64,000 bases of DNA from Aquirufa ecclesiirivi (lineage in GTDB: Bacteria; Bacteroidota; Bacteroidia; Cytophagales; Spirosomataceae), in assembly GCF_011250515.1 (NCBI RefSeq), contig NZ_JAANOP010000003.1, positions 1-64,000 of the forward strand, read 5' to 3'. Under the pieces are notes generated by a model, which saw only the letters and a program-made list of their open reading frames with translations, made no database searches and was not told where the DNA came from. Position 1 is the stretch's first letter. The number at the start of each line of letters is the position of its first letter. Below, piece by piece: positions 8,836-17,476 of this stretch. The translations under genes were made by a program, and so were the position numbers.

Positions 8836-9555
8836 ATGAAAAAAATTCTATTTCTTTTAATGGCTACCCTTCTTTTACCTACCCTCATTAGGGCACAAGG
8901 AAGCATGGAAAACATCCTACATGAAGCACAAAAAATCACTTGGAAAACACCCAAAGATAGTTTGCAAAAAATCATCAATTATATGAATAATCACCCTAGT
9001 AACGATTATCACTATTTGTATTGGAATGCCTATGCCCATTATATGGAATACTTCAATTACAAATTAGCTATTCCATCGGAAGAGAAAAAGGCGAAAAATT
9101 GTTTAGAACAAGCATCCAAAATCCTAAGCAAAATCACCAAGTCTAATTCGGAATCCTTAGCATTACAATCACTGATAGAAGGACTCAAGCTCAACTTTAC
9201 GAATGTTTTCCTTTTGCCAATCAAAGCAGGAAAAGTAGGCAAATTAGCCGAAAGAGCGATTGATTTAAACCCTAAAAACCCCCGAGCCTATTATGCTTTA
9301 GCCATTTATGATTTTTATACCCCAAAAATGTATGGAGGCAGAAAAGTGGTTGAATCCAACTTGGTTAAAGCTATCTCTTTATCCTCCACAATACCAGAAA
9401 ATTCTAAAGAACCCAATTGGGGCATATCCGAATCCTATTTGTTTCTAATCCGATTTTACAAAGAAGAAAATCAAAAAAACAAGGCTCAACAATACTTACA
9501 AGAAGCCAAAAACAAATTTCCTGAGAATACCATTTTTCTACAGTATAAACTCTAA
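8836..9555 (+). CDS. Secreted TPR-like protein of the RiPP operon, function unknown
   Basis: The 239-residue product has a Sec signal peptide (about residues 1-20, ending in IRAQ). The mature part is helical and resembles tetratricopeptide repeats, for example the AERAIDLNPKNPRAYYALAIYD segment split around residues 136-157 and a last repeat near KAQQYLQEAKNKFPEN. It lies between the YcaO and dehydrogenase genes with gaps of 3 and 5 bases, so it is almost certainly co-expressed with them. Its periplasmic location suggests a step after synthesis: maturation, trafficking or protection. No catalytic motif is visible. I know no characterised function for such a protein in a TOMM pathway. Confidence 0.8.
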   Translation: MKKILFLLMATLLLPTLIRAQGSMENILHEAQKITWKTPKDSLQKIINYMNNHPSNDYHYLYWNAYAHYMEYFNYKLAIPSEEKKAKNCLEQASKILSKITKSNSESLALQSLIEGLKLNFTNVFLLPIKAGKVGKLAERAIDLNPKNPRAYYALAIYDFYTPKMYGGRKVVESNLVKAISLSSTIPENSKEPNWGISESYLFLIRFYKEENQKNKAQQYLQEAKNKFPENTIFLQYKL

Positions 9556-9560
9556 AACCC

Positions 9561-10391
9561 ATGGCCAAGACTAGAAATTTATTATTTGAACCTTGCATCT
9601 CGGATATTTCCTTTGATTTTCTTGAACAGAGTAAATTATATAGCTACCAAGCTAAAGAATATAGTGAACGTCTTCATGCGGTCATGTCTAGCGACTATTT
9701 TATGAAAAACATCAGTCACCACAGCATAGAATTGGGATTTTGTGATGAATATGATTTATTAACTATTGACCAGTTACCGCCTTTGGCTGAAGCTTTAAAT
9801 CAATTAAACCAAGAAAGAAATAGCCAAAGAAATTATGATTCTGAAGAGCTTGTTTCATTTCAAGATTTATCTCGCTTTCTCCAGTTAAGCTATTCCATTA
9901 CCCAAAGGTTTGACCCCACATTATTCATTCCTCCTCGTAGAAATATTGCTTCAGGTGGTGGATTATACCCCATCGATGTTTATGTCATAAATCAACATAT
10001 ATCTGATCTCCCTTTAGGAGTATTTATCTATGATCTCTTTACAAATAAACTCAAGCTAATTCATGCCTTCAAGAATCGAGAGGAATTAAAAGTAGCTCTT
10101 AATAGGACATTGTTTGCAGAGCAAAAAAATGATATTGATTATATAAATGCCAGTGCATTTATGGTATTGGGTGCCGAATTAGAACGATCCTGTTTTAAAT
10201 ATTTAGATAGAGGCATACGTTGGGCGATGTTAGAAGCTGGGGAAATTGTCCATGCCATGTACTTAGCTAGCGCAGGACTAGAATTGAGCACTTGTGCCAT
10301 TGGTGGTTTCAATGATGAGGCGCTCGCACGATTAATTAATTTCCAGAATCCAAGTCAGATTACCCTCTTAGCTCTAGCCTTAGGTAAATAA
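9561..10391 (+). CDS. SagB/McbC-type FMN-dependent azoline dehydrogenase
   Basis: The 276-residue protein belongs to the nitroreductase superfamily, in the subgroup that oxidises thiazolines and oxazolines to aromatic azoles. The marker is PPRRNIASGGGLYPIDVYVI (residues 124-143), the RP-SAG-LYP-like stretch that shapes the FMN site in SagB. It is followed by LPLGVFIYDLFTNKL and a C-terminal LSTCAIGGFND segment. An N-terminal extension of about 85 residues precedes the catalytic fold, as in SagB-type enzymes. Its presence implies that at least part of the core is oxidised to azoles, since pathways without it leave azolines. The next gene starts one base after the stop. Confidence 0.9.
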   Translation: MAKTRNLLFEPCISDISFDFLEQSKLYSYQAKEYSERLHAVMSSDYFMKNISHHSIELGFCDEYDLLTIDQLPPLAEALNQLNQERNSQRNYDSEELVSFQDLSRFLQLSYSITQRFDPTLFIPPRRNIASGGGLYPIDVYVINQHISDLPLGVFIYDLFTNKLKLIHAFKNREELKVALNRTLFAEQKNDIDYINASAFMVLGAELERSCFKYLDRGIRWAMLEAGEIVHAMYLASAGLELSTCAIGGFNDEALARLINFQNPSQITLLALALGK

Positions 10392-10392
10392 A

Positions 10393-11556
10393 ATGAATTA
10401 CATATTCAATCCAGATTATAAATTAATCTATTCGAAAGAGAGTACAGAAGAACTCTATTTCAAACACACTTGGAAAGATACGCTTATTCAAATCAGTCAA
10501 TGCGAATGGAATATTCTAAGTCATTTAGTGAAGAATCGTGATGAAAACAAAACCCTTATTTACCTAATGCAGAGCTATGATGCGGACCGAAGTATACTAA
10601 ATCAATTAATCCAATATTCACTTGAAACCGAATTAATAATATGGGAAGATGCATTAGAAGCGCAGCAAAAACAGAAAACATTATTTCAAAACCAAAGCCT
10701 ATCGAATTGGAAATTAGTTATAAGTCAATTGTTTTCCTATGTATCCATACCCATTGAATTTATAGGAAGAGGAAATCTTCGTTTTTATAAAGTTGCCAAA
10801 ATCCCCCTCGAGAAAACATGGATGGAATCTTGGGCAAAAAATCAAATGGCACAAACGTTTTTTCAAATTATGGTCATTTTACTTATGTTCACAGGAATAG
10901 GTCAAATCATATATAATCCACAATTCATTAAACAATGGCAAGATTTTGAATTAATCAATAGTCCCATTCTTCTCCCTTTCTTGATTAGTGGACTTCTTGT
11001 TTCTACTTTTTTACATGAATTTGCTCATTACTTAATTTATTTGAAACATGGTGGTTTAGTGGCTGATTTGGGGTTTTCTTTCGTTTTAGGCTTCATTCCA
11101 TTTGTACATATCAATACCAATTCCCTCCATTTTTGGGATAATCAAAGACATCGAGTGGAAGTGATACTAGCTGGAATTTTATTAGATATCTCATTGGTTC
11201 TGGGTATAAATATCTTCTTGGATTGGGAAATGGAGAAAATATGGCTATCACATTGGCAATTTTTGCAATGCTTTATTGCATTCCGAATCATCTTTAATGC
11301 TATTCCTTTTATCCCAGGAACGGATGGCTATTTTCTCCTTTCCGAGTATTTACATGAACCCGCACTTTTTCATGAGGCAAGCCGATCAATAAAAAAATTT
11401 AAAACATCCCTATTTCAATTGAATGTAAATACTCTTGAGCCAAAAGATTACCTGTTTGTTGGCTATATCCTGATGAGTTATTGCTTTATATCAGCTTATT
11501 ACTGCTTGTTGGCATTATGGATTATTCTCCCCTATTTCATCCGTTTCATACCATGA
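10393..11556 (+). CDS. Membrane M50-type zinc metalloprotease, candidate RiPP leader peptidase
   Basis: The 387-residue product has a soluble N-terminal part of about 90 residues whose helix-rich pattern resembles a PqqD-like/RiPP recognition element, followed by several membrane segments. A zinc-protease signature HEFAH (residues 208-212) lies in the segment STFLHEFAHYLIYLKHGG, and a matching second motif NAIPFIPGTDGY (302-313) supplies Asp311. Together these fit the site-2 protease (M50) active site. M50-like proteins occur in some RiPP operons, where they are thought to process or handle the peptide. Here a leader-binding front end joined to a membrane protease suggests precursor cleavage at the inner membrane. 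The gene starts one base after the dehydrogenase stop, and its TGA overlaps the ATG of the receptor gene. Confidence 0.8.
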   Translation: MNYIFNPDYKLIYSKESTEELYFKHTWKDTLIQISQCEWNILSHLVKNRDENKTLIYLMQSYDADRSILNQLIQYSLETELIIWEDALEAQQKQKTLFQNQSLSNWKLVISQLFSYVSIPIEFIGRGNLRFYKVAKIPLEKTWMESWAKNQMAQTFFQIMVILLMFTGIGQIIYNPQFIKQWQDFELINSPILLPFLISGLLVSTFLHEFAHYLIYLKHGGLVADLGFSFVLGFIPFVHINTNSLHFWDNQRHRVEVILAGILLDISLVLGINIFLDWEMEKIWLSHWQFLQCFIAFRIIFNAIPFIPGTDGYFLLSEYLHEPALFHEASRSIKKFKTSLFQLNVNTLEPKDYLFVGYILMSYCFISAYYCLLALWIILPYFIRFIP

Positions 11557-13664
11557 TTAGAACAAGTCTCCTACTATTTTTATTATTCCTATCCTCTAGA
11601 TCGATGGCTCAATTTAGCCTAAAAGGAAGTGTTATGGATGCTTATCATCAAGTAAAATTGGAAAATGTTAGCCTCTATTTAGTTCACAATAAACTATTTG
11701 AACGAAGTGATTCAACAGGCTCTTTTCATTTTCAAAAATTAAACAAAGGTCTTCCTGATACCTTAGTGGTATCCATCATCGGCTACAAAAAACAGAGTAT
11801 CCCAATAGTTGAAAATAAAACACTACTTATTCAACTACAATTGGATAAACCTAATGCACTAGCTGAAGTTCAAGTCAAAGCAAGTGTACCCATGTCGGAA
11901 GATTTCGTCAATCAAAAAATCAACTTCCTCGATATAGTGTTAAATGCCTCGTCCAAGGCCGACCCTCTTTTAGCTGTTCAATCAACCTCGGCAGCAAGTC
12001 CATTTGGTGAATCTGCCTCCATTAGTTTTAGAGGAAGTAATCCCCAATTAACTCAAATATACATCAATGATATTCCCATTCCTGAACCGATCAAATTTAC
12101 ACAAATGTCTAGTTTGGGAACCTTCAGTCTTATTCCCATCAATACCATCAAGGATTTACTTGTCTTCCCCAGTAACCCTCCAATAGAGCTATTGAATGCC
12201 AATACTGGAGTAGTCCAAATTCAAAGCAATGAATCATTCCAAAAGCAAAATCTGGAAATTGATGCTAGCCTAGGACAATCTGGTATACATTGGACCCCAT
12301 GGTCCAATAAAAAAAATGGGATTAGTCTTTTTGGACACCATCAATTTAGCCCATTATTAAAATTCTTCAATCCAAGCGCCTTGAGCAATTTACCTCATTT
12401 CAGCGAAAGCGACTGGGGGATAAATGGCTATTTCCAAACTAAAAACTTATGGCGATTAAAGCTATTTAGCCTATTTATGGAAGAAAAATATGCAAGTCAG
12501 TTTAGACATCCTTCTTTTGAAGGCACTTTTGATTATCAAAAATATAGACATGTTCAAACCCTAAATTTATCCAAACTCCTGGAGCATACACAATGGACAT
12601 TTAAGTTTGGATTCCATGAATCTTCTCAACATGATAGTACAGGAAATTATGCTTATCACCCAAAAGCACTTCAACTATTCAGTGGCATTGACTTGCAGTT
12701 ATTTCCACAAGAAAACTGGTCTATAAAAACAGGATACCAATGGCTACATACCCAAACCTCCTACCAAATCCGAAAACCCTATTATACTTTTGACTACCGT
12801 CCGCAATCTGCTTCTGTTTTGTATGCCAATAATCCATCTTTATCTCAGCAAGAATTATTTCTTTCCAATAATTATACCATTTCAAAACCAGTCAGAATTG
12901 GATTTGGTATAAAATTGATACATTTTCCGCAGCTAAACGATTTACAAGTTAGCCATCAAATCCATACTCGATGGTTTTTAAACGATTCTTTTACCTATAC
13001 CAATCTAGCTTGTAGCAAACAAATAGCTAGCCTATTTACCGCAGAAAATGATTATGTATGGGTTACTACCCAGCAAATTTCTTGGGATATCGTACACGAA
13101 CAAGAACTGAAAAAATGGAGTTTCCATGCCTTCTATAAAACAGAAAAATCACTTGTAAATACTACCCAAGCTTGGGGGGCAGAGTTTAACTTAAGCCTAA
13201 TCAAATCAAAATCAAAACATGAGCTTGGAATTGGAAGCCATTGGAGTCAGCAAAAAATCGGAATGAATAGTCAAAATTCGCCTTACCAAATTCCTTTTTT
13301 TTTACGCACGAATTCACAATGGAAATGGAAATACCTTGACCTTAGTATGAGCAGTGTGATTAGAACAGGGAATTATTATACGCCATTGAGTTCGTCAACC
13401 TATTCAACTGAACTACAAATACATGTTCCTGTCTTTGGATCAACAACTTCACAAAATGTATCTCCTTATATGAGAATTGACGCTATGCTTAGTAAAATGA
13501 TTCACAAATCAGATAAGATCATATGGATTACCTATTTGTCTATAAGCAATGTTTTGAACCGGGATAATGTCAAATCCATTAATTACACTAGGGACTATCA
13601 ACAATCCTTTCAAGAATATTTTCAAAAACGAGTGATTTACATAGGATTACAACTGAGATGGTAA
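11553..13664 (+). CDS. TonB-dependent outer-membrane receptor of the RiPP operon
   Basis: The 703-residue product has a signal peptide (residues 1-19, ending in SMA), a carboxypeptidase-D-like domain (about 22-100) and a plug-like region containing SISFRGSNPQLTQIYINDIP. A long beta-barrel rich in aromatic residues follows, ending in Arg-Trp. The frame can be extended to 11481, but the ATG at 11553 forms an ATGA overlap with the protease stop and begins a good signal sequence, so it is preferred. The coupling makes it an integral operon member. It could import the finished azole peptide (metallophore-like), export it or confer self-protection. Its typical-looking TonB box was not identified. 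Confidence 0.88.
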   Translation: MIRTSLLLFLLFLSSRSMAQFSLKGSVMDAYHQVKLENVSLYLVHNKLFERSDSTGSFHFQKLNKGLPDTLVVSIIGYKKQSIPIVENKTLLIQLQLDKPNALAEVQVKASVPMSEDFVNQKINFLDIVLNASSKADPLLAVQSTSAASPFGESASISFRGSNPQLTQIYINDIPIPEPIKFTQMSSLGTFSLIPINTIKDLLVFPSNPPIELLNANTGVVQIQSNESFQKQNLEIDASLGQSGIHWTPWSNKKNGISLFGHHQFSPLLKFFNPSALSNLPHFSESDWGINGYFQTKNLWRLKLFSLFMEEKYASQFRHPSFEGTFDYQKYRHVQTLNLSKLLEHTQWTFKFGFHESSQHDSTGNYAYHPKALQLFSGIDLQLFPQENWSIKTGYQWLHTQTSYQIRKPYYTFDYRPQSASVLYANNPSLSQQELFLSNNYTISKPVRIGFGIKLIHFPQLNDLQVSHQIHTRWFLNDSFTYTNLACSKQIASLFTAENDYVWVTTQQISWDIVHEQELKKWSFHAFYKTEKSLVNTTQAWGAEFNLSLIKSKSKHELGIGSHWSQQKIGMNSQNSPYQIPFFLRTNSQWKWKYLDLSMSSVIRTGNYYTPLSSSTYSTELQIHVPVFGSTTSQNVSPYMRIDAMLSKMIHKSDKIIWITYLSISNVLNRDNVKSINYTRDYQQSFQEYFQKRVIYIGLQLRW

Positions 13665-13665
13665 T

Positions 13666-14391
13666 CTATTTATTAGCGTTAGACTCCCTTAAAAACTGTT
13701 GTCGAGAAATGTTTTCTTTAGGCAAAAATTCATACGCCTTCTTCCATTCTTTCTTCTTTAAATCTCCATTTTTAATGGATTGAATGAAGTTGATCCACGC
13801 AAAAGGATTCGTTAAAGATAAAATAGGACTCGCATAAAATGTTTTATTTGCTTGAGCTGAAACCATTTGATCAGAAAAGTTTCTAAAATTAGATGATGCT
13901 CCCATACCTGCTTGTAATGCAAAAACATTGAGCTTGGACTGTTCCAAATTATTGGCCAATATCCCCCTTTGCTTTTCATCGCGTAGTCGCATATTTAAGA
14001 ATGCCTGCTTAAACTCCTCCTCAGAACTGTGGGGAAAGACTTTTACCTCAGACAACATTTTCGATTCTTCTGACAAAGAAATAATGGCACGATGAACCTG
14101 ATCCGTATTTTTAGGAATAATGTAATATTTTTTCTGATAGCCCACATAAGTAAACACCAAACTATCTCCTGGGAACACATACATCTCTACCATTCCAAAA
14201 TTATCACTCAATGCTCCTCGACCAGCCTTTGGGTTATATACGTATGCCAAGGGTAAATCTTCTGCTTTGGTTGCAGTAACTACCCTTCCAAGAAATAATA
14301 CTGTTTTGTCCTGCCCTTGAGCCAACAGATCTTGACTCATACATGCAACTAAAAAGAAAAGTCCCAATATGACTCGTTTGCAAATTTTCAT
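13666..14391 (-). CDS. Secreted carboxypeptidase-D-regulatory-like domain protein
   Basis: The 241-residue product carries a Sec signal peptide (about 1-24, ending in LLAQ). An Ig-like CarboxypepD_reg fold follows: VLFLGRVVTATKAEDLPLAYVY, with a glycine-containing turn and VFTYVGYQKK. The C-terminal half is charged and helical with no recognised domain. Such stand-alone proteins are common in Bacteroidota and probably sit in the periplasm or at the outer membrane; the function is unknown. The gene converges on the RiPP-operon receptor with one base between their stops, so it is not part of that operon. No terminator hairpin is visible between them. Confidence 0.8.
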   Translation of the reverse strand: MKICKRVILGLFFLVACMSQDLLAQGQDKTVLFLGRVVTATKAEDLPLAYVYNPKAGRGALSDNFGMVEMYVFPGDSLVFTYVGYQKKYYIIPKNTDQVHRAIISLSEESKMLSEVKVFPHSSEEEFKQAFLNMRLRDEKQRGILANNLEQSKLNVFALQAGMGASSNFRNFSDQMVSAQANKTFYASPILSLTNPFAWINFIQSIKNGDLKKKEWKKAYEFLPKENISRQQFLRESNANK

Positions 14392-14453
14392 TGAGCTGCA
14401 AATAATGTTTTTTTTAAATAATTCGATTCTGCTTTTCGTTAAACGAATGAAAA

Positions 14454-15284
14454 TTAAAATAATTTCAAGAATGTAATAATAAAAGGAATGGACAAAAGTA
14501 AGCCATCAAAACGATCTAAGAATCCTCCATGGCCAGGAATGGTATTTGCCGAATCCTTAATATTTATACTCCTTTTAAATAACGATTCTACCAAATCTCC
14601 GTAGGTACCTGCTACCACGATAATCACTCCAATGGCAAACCATTCCCATACTTCATAATTAGTAAAATACCTCGAAATAATATAGGCCGCAATCATAGCA
14701 CTTAATAAGCCTCCCATCAATCCTTCCCATGATTTTTTGGGCGATACTCTTTCAAATAGTTTTGTTTTCCCAAAATAGGTTCCAGCAAAATAGGCTCCAG
14801 AATCACTTGCCCACAATAAAAACAAACAACCCATGATAATGTTTGCATCATAAGTACCTGACCTCATGAAGGCCAATACAGTCAACAAAGCAAATGGGAG
14901 TGCCACATAGATAATTCCTAAAAATGTAAAGGCAATATTTTGAAATGGCTTACCATCTTTTGATTTATACAACTTAATAAAAAAGATGATGGTTAATAAA
15001 GGCGACAAAATATAATAATTATGGTATCCTATCATTCCCTTTTCAATAAAAAAAGTGAGCAAATGAAGTATCACACCACAAAAAGTACCATAAAACGTTA
15101 AAGGTAAATTACCTTCTAAACTCCCCACTAATTTATAAAATTCCAATTGAGCTAAAACGCCAATCAACAGAAATAAGCCCAAAAAAGTATAGTCATTGAA
15201 ATTAATACAGAATAACAAAAATGGAACAGCAATCACCGCCGCAATAACCCTTTGCCATAAATTACTCAAATTGGATAATCCCAT
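14454..15284 (-). CDS. cdsA: Phosphatidate cytidylyltransferase
   Basis: CdsA makes CDP-diacylglycerol from phosphatidate and CTP, the precursor of phosphatidylethanolamine and anionic phospholipids, at the inner membrane. The 276-residue protein has about eight hydrophobic segments and the family signature near its C-terminus: SPKKSWEGLMGG, then GDLVESLFKRSINIKDS and PGHGGFLDRFDGLL, with the conserved Asp-Arg-Asp. The gene lies nine bases downstream of a DUF2007 gene and in line with a CPBP protease gene, forming a small minus-strand envelope operon. Confidence 0.97.
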   Translation of the reverse strand: MGLSNLSNLWQRVIAAVIAVPFLLFCINFNDYTFLGLFLLIGVLAQLEFYKLVGSLEGNLPLTFYGTFCGVILHLLTFFIEKGMIGYHNYYILSPLLTIIFFIKLYKSKDGKPFQNIAFTFLGIIYVALPFALLTVLAFMRSGTYDANIIMGCLFLLWASDSGAYFAGTYFGKTKLFERVSPKKSWEGLMGGLLSAMIAAYIISRYFTNYEVWEWFAIGVIIVVAGTYGDLVESLFKRSINIKDSANTIPGHGGFLDRFDGLLLSIPFIITFLKLF

Positions 15285-15293
15285 AGGTTGATT

Positions 15294-15500
15294 TTAATTC
15301 TTGAATTCGTCTAAAGCTACCTTTGCCTGTTCGAAATGGTCTTGGTGCACATATAATTCAAATACACCCAAATTATAAGGGCTAATTTTCTTATTAATCA
15401 CAACGGCAGGTATTTCATACCTTTCAGAAAGCATGGACTTTTGCATTTCTAAATCGATACCTTGTTGAGATGATCCTAACAATACCCAGTCCTTGATCAT
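15294..15500 (-). CDS. DUF2007-family small protein
   Basis: The 68-residue product resembles the DUF2007 'putative signal transducing protein' family, a ferredoxin-like fold related to PII-type proteins. Its pattern is WVLLGSSQQGIDLEMQKSML, VVINKK and an ending ELYVHQDHFEQAKVALDEF. The open frame extends to 15575, but the ATG at 15500 overlaps the upstream stop as ATGA, which indicates translational coupling and is the better start. The exact role is unknown. Confidence 0.85.
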   Translation of the reverse strand: MIKDWVLLGSSQQGIDLEMQKSMLSERYEIPAVVINKKISPYNLGVFELYVHQDHFEQAKVALDEFKN

Positions 15501-16447
15501 ATTTCTTCTTTTTGTTGATACATCAAACGAATATAATAAATAAGAAATAGCAATGAAATAGCTGCAGACCACCATGGAATCATCTCTCCAACTTGCTCAG
15601 GATCTAAATCAATCAACTTTTCTTGGTGTAAATAGGACAAGGTTAATGTCCATGCATTATTAAAAAAATGGGCCAATATGGGTAACCAAATATTTCTAAA
15701 CCAAATGTACAAATAACCAAAAAATGCACCTAATAACATCCTTGGCAGAAAACCATAAAACTGAAAATGGATAAAGCTAAATATGGCAGCTGATAACCAA
15801 ACAGCCACATGAACATTGATCAAATATCGCTCAAACAAATTTTGTAATACCCCTCGGAAAAATAATTCTTCTCCGATAGCGGCCATGCCTGCAATCACAG
15901 CCAAAGCCGTCACAAAATCCAAGGGTGTTTCGAAATGTAATAAAAACTTGGTTAATCGAGCCATATTGTCTTCCGAAGTTCTCATCCAGGCCTCCACTTC
16001 TTCATAGCCCGCTGGAAGTACAATGGATTGATTCCACTGAATGATGTATTCCATCAAGGGAATGGAAACTAATAATGCGATGATAGCCCAAGAAAAAATC
16101 CGCCAAGATGGCGCATCTAAAGGACTTAACTCATATAAAGTGCGTTTTTCGATAAATTTCAAATAGGCCCAAGAACCTCCAACAAAAGTAAATAAAGAAA
16201 CAAACCACTGCAAAGCCATGATTCCTTTGAAGGCTCCAGCGTATTTTTCTGGATTAGCCATGAAATCCAATAGTAATTTTTGAAATTCGGCCACATTTGT
16301 CGTAGGGAATTCCATTATTAAAACCACTGCGACCATACCCAAAAACTGCCCTAAGAAGCTCCCAAGCAGAAAAAATCCAAATAAGCTAAGCACTTTCGAA
16401 AAAAGACCAAACCAACGCGCGGGTCCAGAAATGTAGTTTTCTTCCAT
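15497..16447 (-). CDS. CPBP-family intramembrane metalloprotease (Rce1/Abi type)
   Basis: A multi-pass membrane protein of 316 residues. The CPBP motifs are in order: EELFFRG (Glu193, Glu194, Arg198), FSFIHF (His227) and AHFFNNAW (His260, Asn263/264), which together form the Rce1-like glutamate/histidine active site. An N-terminal half with four hydrophobic segments is typical of bacterial versions. Family members process prenylated proteins in eukaryotes and handle bacteriocins or immunity in some bacteria. It is about 1.8 kb from the RiPP operon but on the other strand and in a lipid-gene operon, so a link is unproven. It overlaps the DUF2007 gene by four bases. Confidence 0.92.
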   Translation of the reverse strand: MEENYISGPARWFGLFSKVLSLFGFFLLGSFLGQFLGMVAVVLIMEFPTTNVAEFQKLLLDFMANPEKYAGAFKGIMALQWFVSLFTFVGGSWAYLKFIEKRTLYELSPLDAPSWRIFSWAIIALLVSIPLMEYIIQWNQSIVLPAGYEEVEAWMRTSEDNMARLTKFLLHFETPLDFVTALAVIAGMAAIGEELFFRGVLQNLFERYLINVHVAVWLSAAIFSFIHFQFYGFLPRMLLGAFFGYLYIWFRNIWLPILAHFFNNAWTLTLSYLHQEKLIDLDPEQVGEMIPWWSAAISLLFLIYYIRLMYQQKEEI

Positions 16448-16474
16448 AATGGTCGTAAATTTACTGAATTTTTA

Positions 16475-17473
16475 ATGAGAATGGTAAAAATAGGCAACAT
16501 CGAATTAGGCACTTTCCCTCTGCTTTTAGCACCCATGGAAGACGTGTCCGACCCTCCTTTTCGTGCAGTATGCAAAGAAAATGGAGCAGACTTGATGTAT
16601 ACGGAGTTTATCTCTTCTGAAGGCCTAATAAGAGATGCCGCAAAAAGTGTTCAAAAATTAGACATCTTTGAATATGAGCGCCCCATAGGGATTCAACTTT
16701 TTGGATCATCCATTGAAACCATGGCTTCCTGCACGGAAATTGCTACTCAAGCTGGCCCCGATTTAATTGATATCAATTATGGCTGCCCAGTAAAACAAGT
16801 GGCCTGTAAAGGTGCTGGTGCAGCTCTTTTACAAGATATTCCTAAAATGGTCGCTATGACCAAAGCGGTAGTCAATGCCACTCATTTACCCGTGACTGTC
16901 AAAACGAGATTAGGATGGGACGAGTCAACCAAAAACATTGAAGATGTGGCAGAAAGGTTACAAGATATTGGGATTCAGGCATTAAGTATACATGGCCGAA
17001 CTCGTGTTCAAATGTACAAAGGTGAAGCCAATTGGGAACTAATCGCCAAAGTCAAAAATAATCCCCGAATTAAAATTCCAATTTTCGGAAATGGAGACAT
17101 AGATACTCCTGAAAAAGCCTTGGAATATAAAAATAGATACGGAGTGGATGGGGTTATGATAGGAAGAGCTACCATCGGTTATCCATGGATTTTCAATGAA
17201 ATTAAACATTTCATTCAAACCGGAGAACATTTGGCTCCACCTACGTTAGAAGAACGTATCCGCGTCTGTCAAAGTCACTTAGATTTTTCTATCAAGTGGA
17301 AAGGAAATCATGGAGGAATCGTTGAAATGCGCCGTCATTATGCTAATTATTTCCGTGGCATGGATCATTTCAAACCATTTAGAAGCCGATTAGTTACTTC
17401 TCTATCTTACGAGGAAATCAATCAAATATTACAGGAAATTGCCGAACATTATCAGGCAATTTTACAGGAATAA
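16475..17473 (+). CDS. dusB: tRNA-dihydrouridine synthase
   Basis: Dus enzymes use FMN and NADPH to reduce uridines in tRNA to dihydrouridine. The 332-residue protein has the TIM-barrel start FPLLLAPMEDVSDPPFR, the catalytic cysteine in NYGCPVKQV (Cys104), CKGAGAALL, VTVKTRLGWD and SIHGRTRVQMYKG. It then shows IPIFGNGDI and GVMIGRATIGYPWIF for FMN phosphate binding. Length and motifs fit the DusB branch. The start at 16475 gives MRMVKIG; the next ATG two codons later is equally possible. The gene is divergent from the CPBP gene, with 27 bases between the starts. Confidence 0.95.
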   Translation: MRMVKIGNIELGTFPLLLAPMEDVSDPPFRAVCKENGADLMYTEFISSEGLIRDAAKSVQKLDIFEYERPIGIQLFGSSIETMASCTEIATQAGPDLIDINYGCPVKQVACKGAGAALLQDIPKMVAMTKAVVNATHLPVTVKTRLGWDESTKNIEDVAERLQDIGIQALSIHGRTRVQMYKGEANWELIAKVKNNPRIKIPIFGNGDIDTPEKALEYKNRYGVDGVMIGRATIGYPWIFNEIKHFIQTGEHLAPPTLEERIRVCQSHLDFSIKWKGNHGGIVEMRRHYANYFRGMDHFKPFRSRLVTSLSYEEINQILQEIAEHYQAILQE

Positions 17474-17476
17474 CAC

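Noticed and set aside
15497-16447. CPBP protease as part of the RiPP system
   Set aside because: CPBP proteins sometimes handle bacteriocins, but this one is on the opposite strand in an operon with DUF2007 and cdsA, more than 1.8 kb from the RiPP operon.
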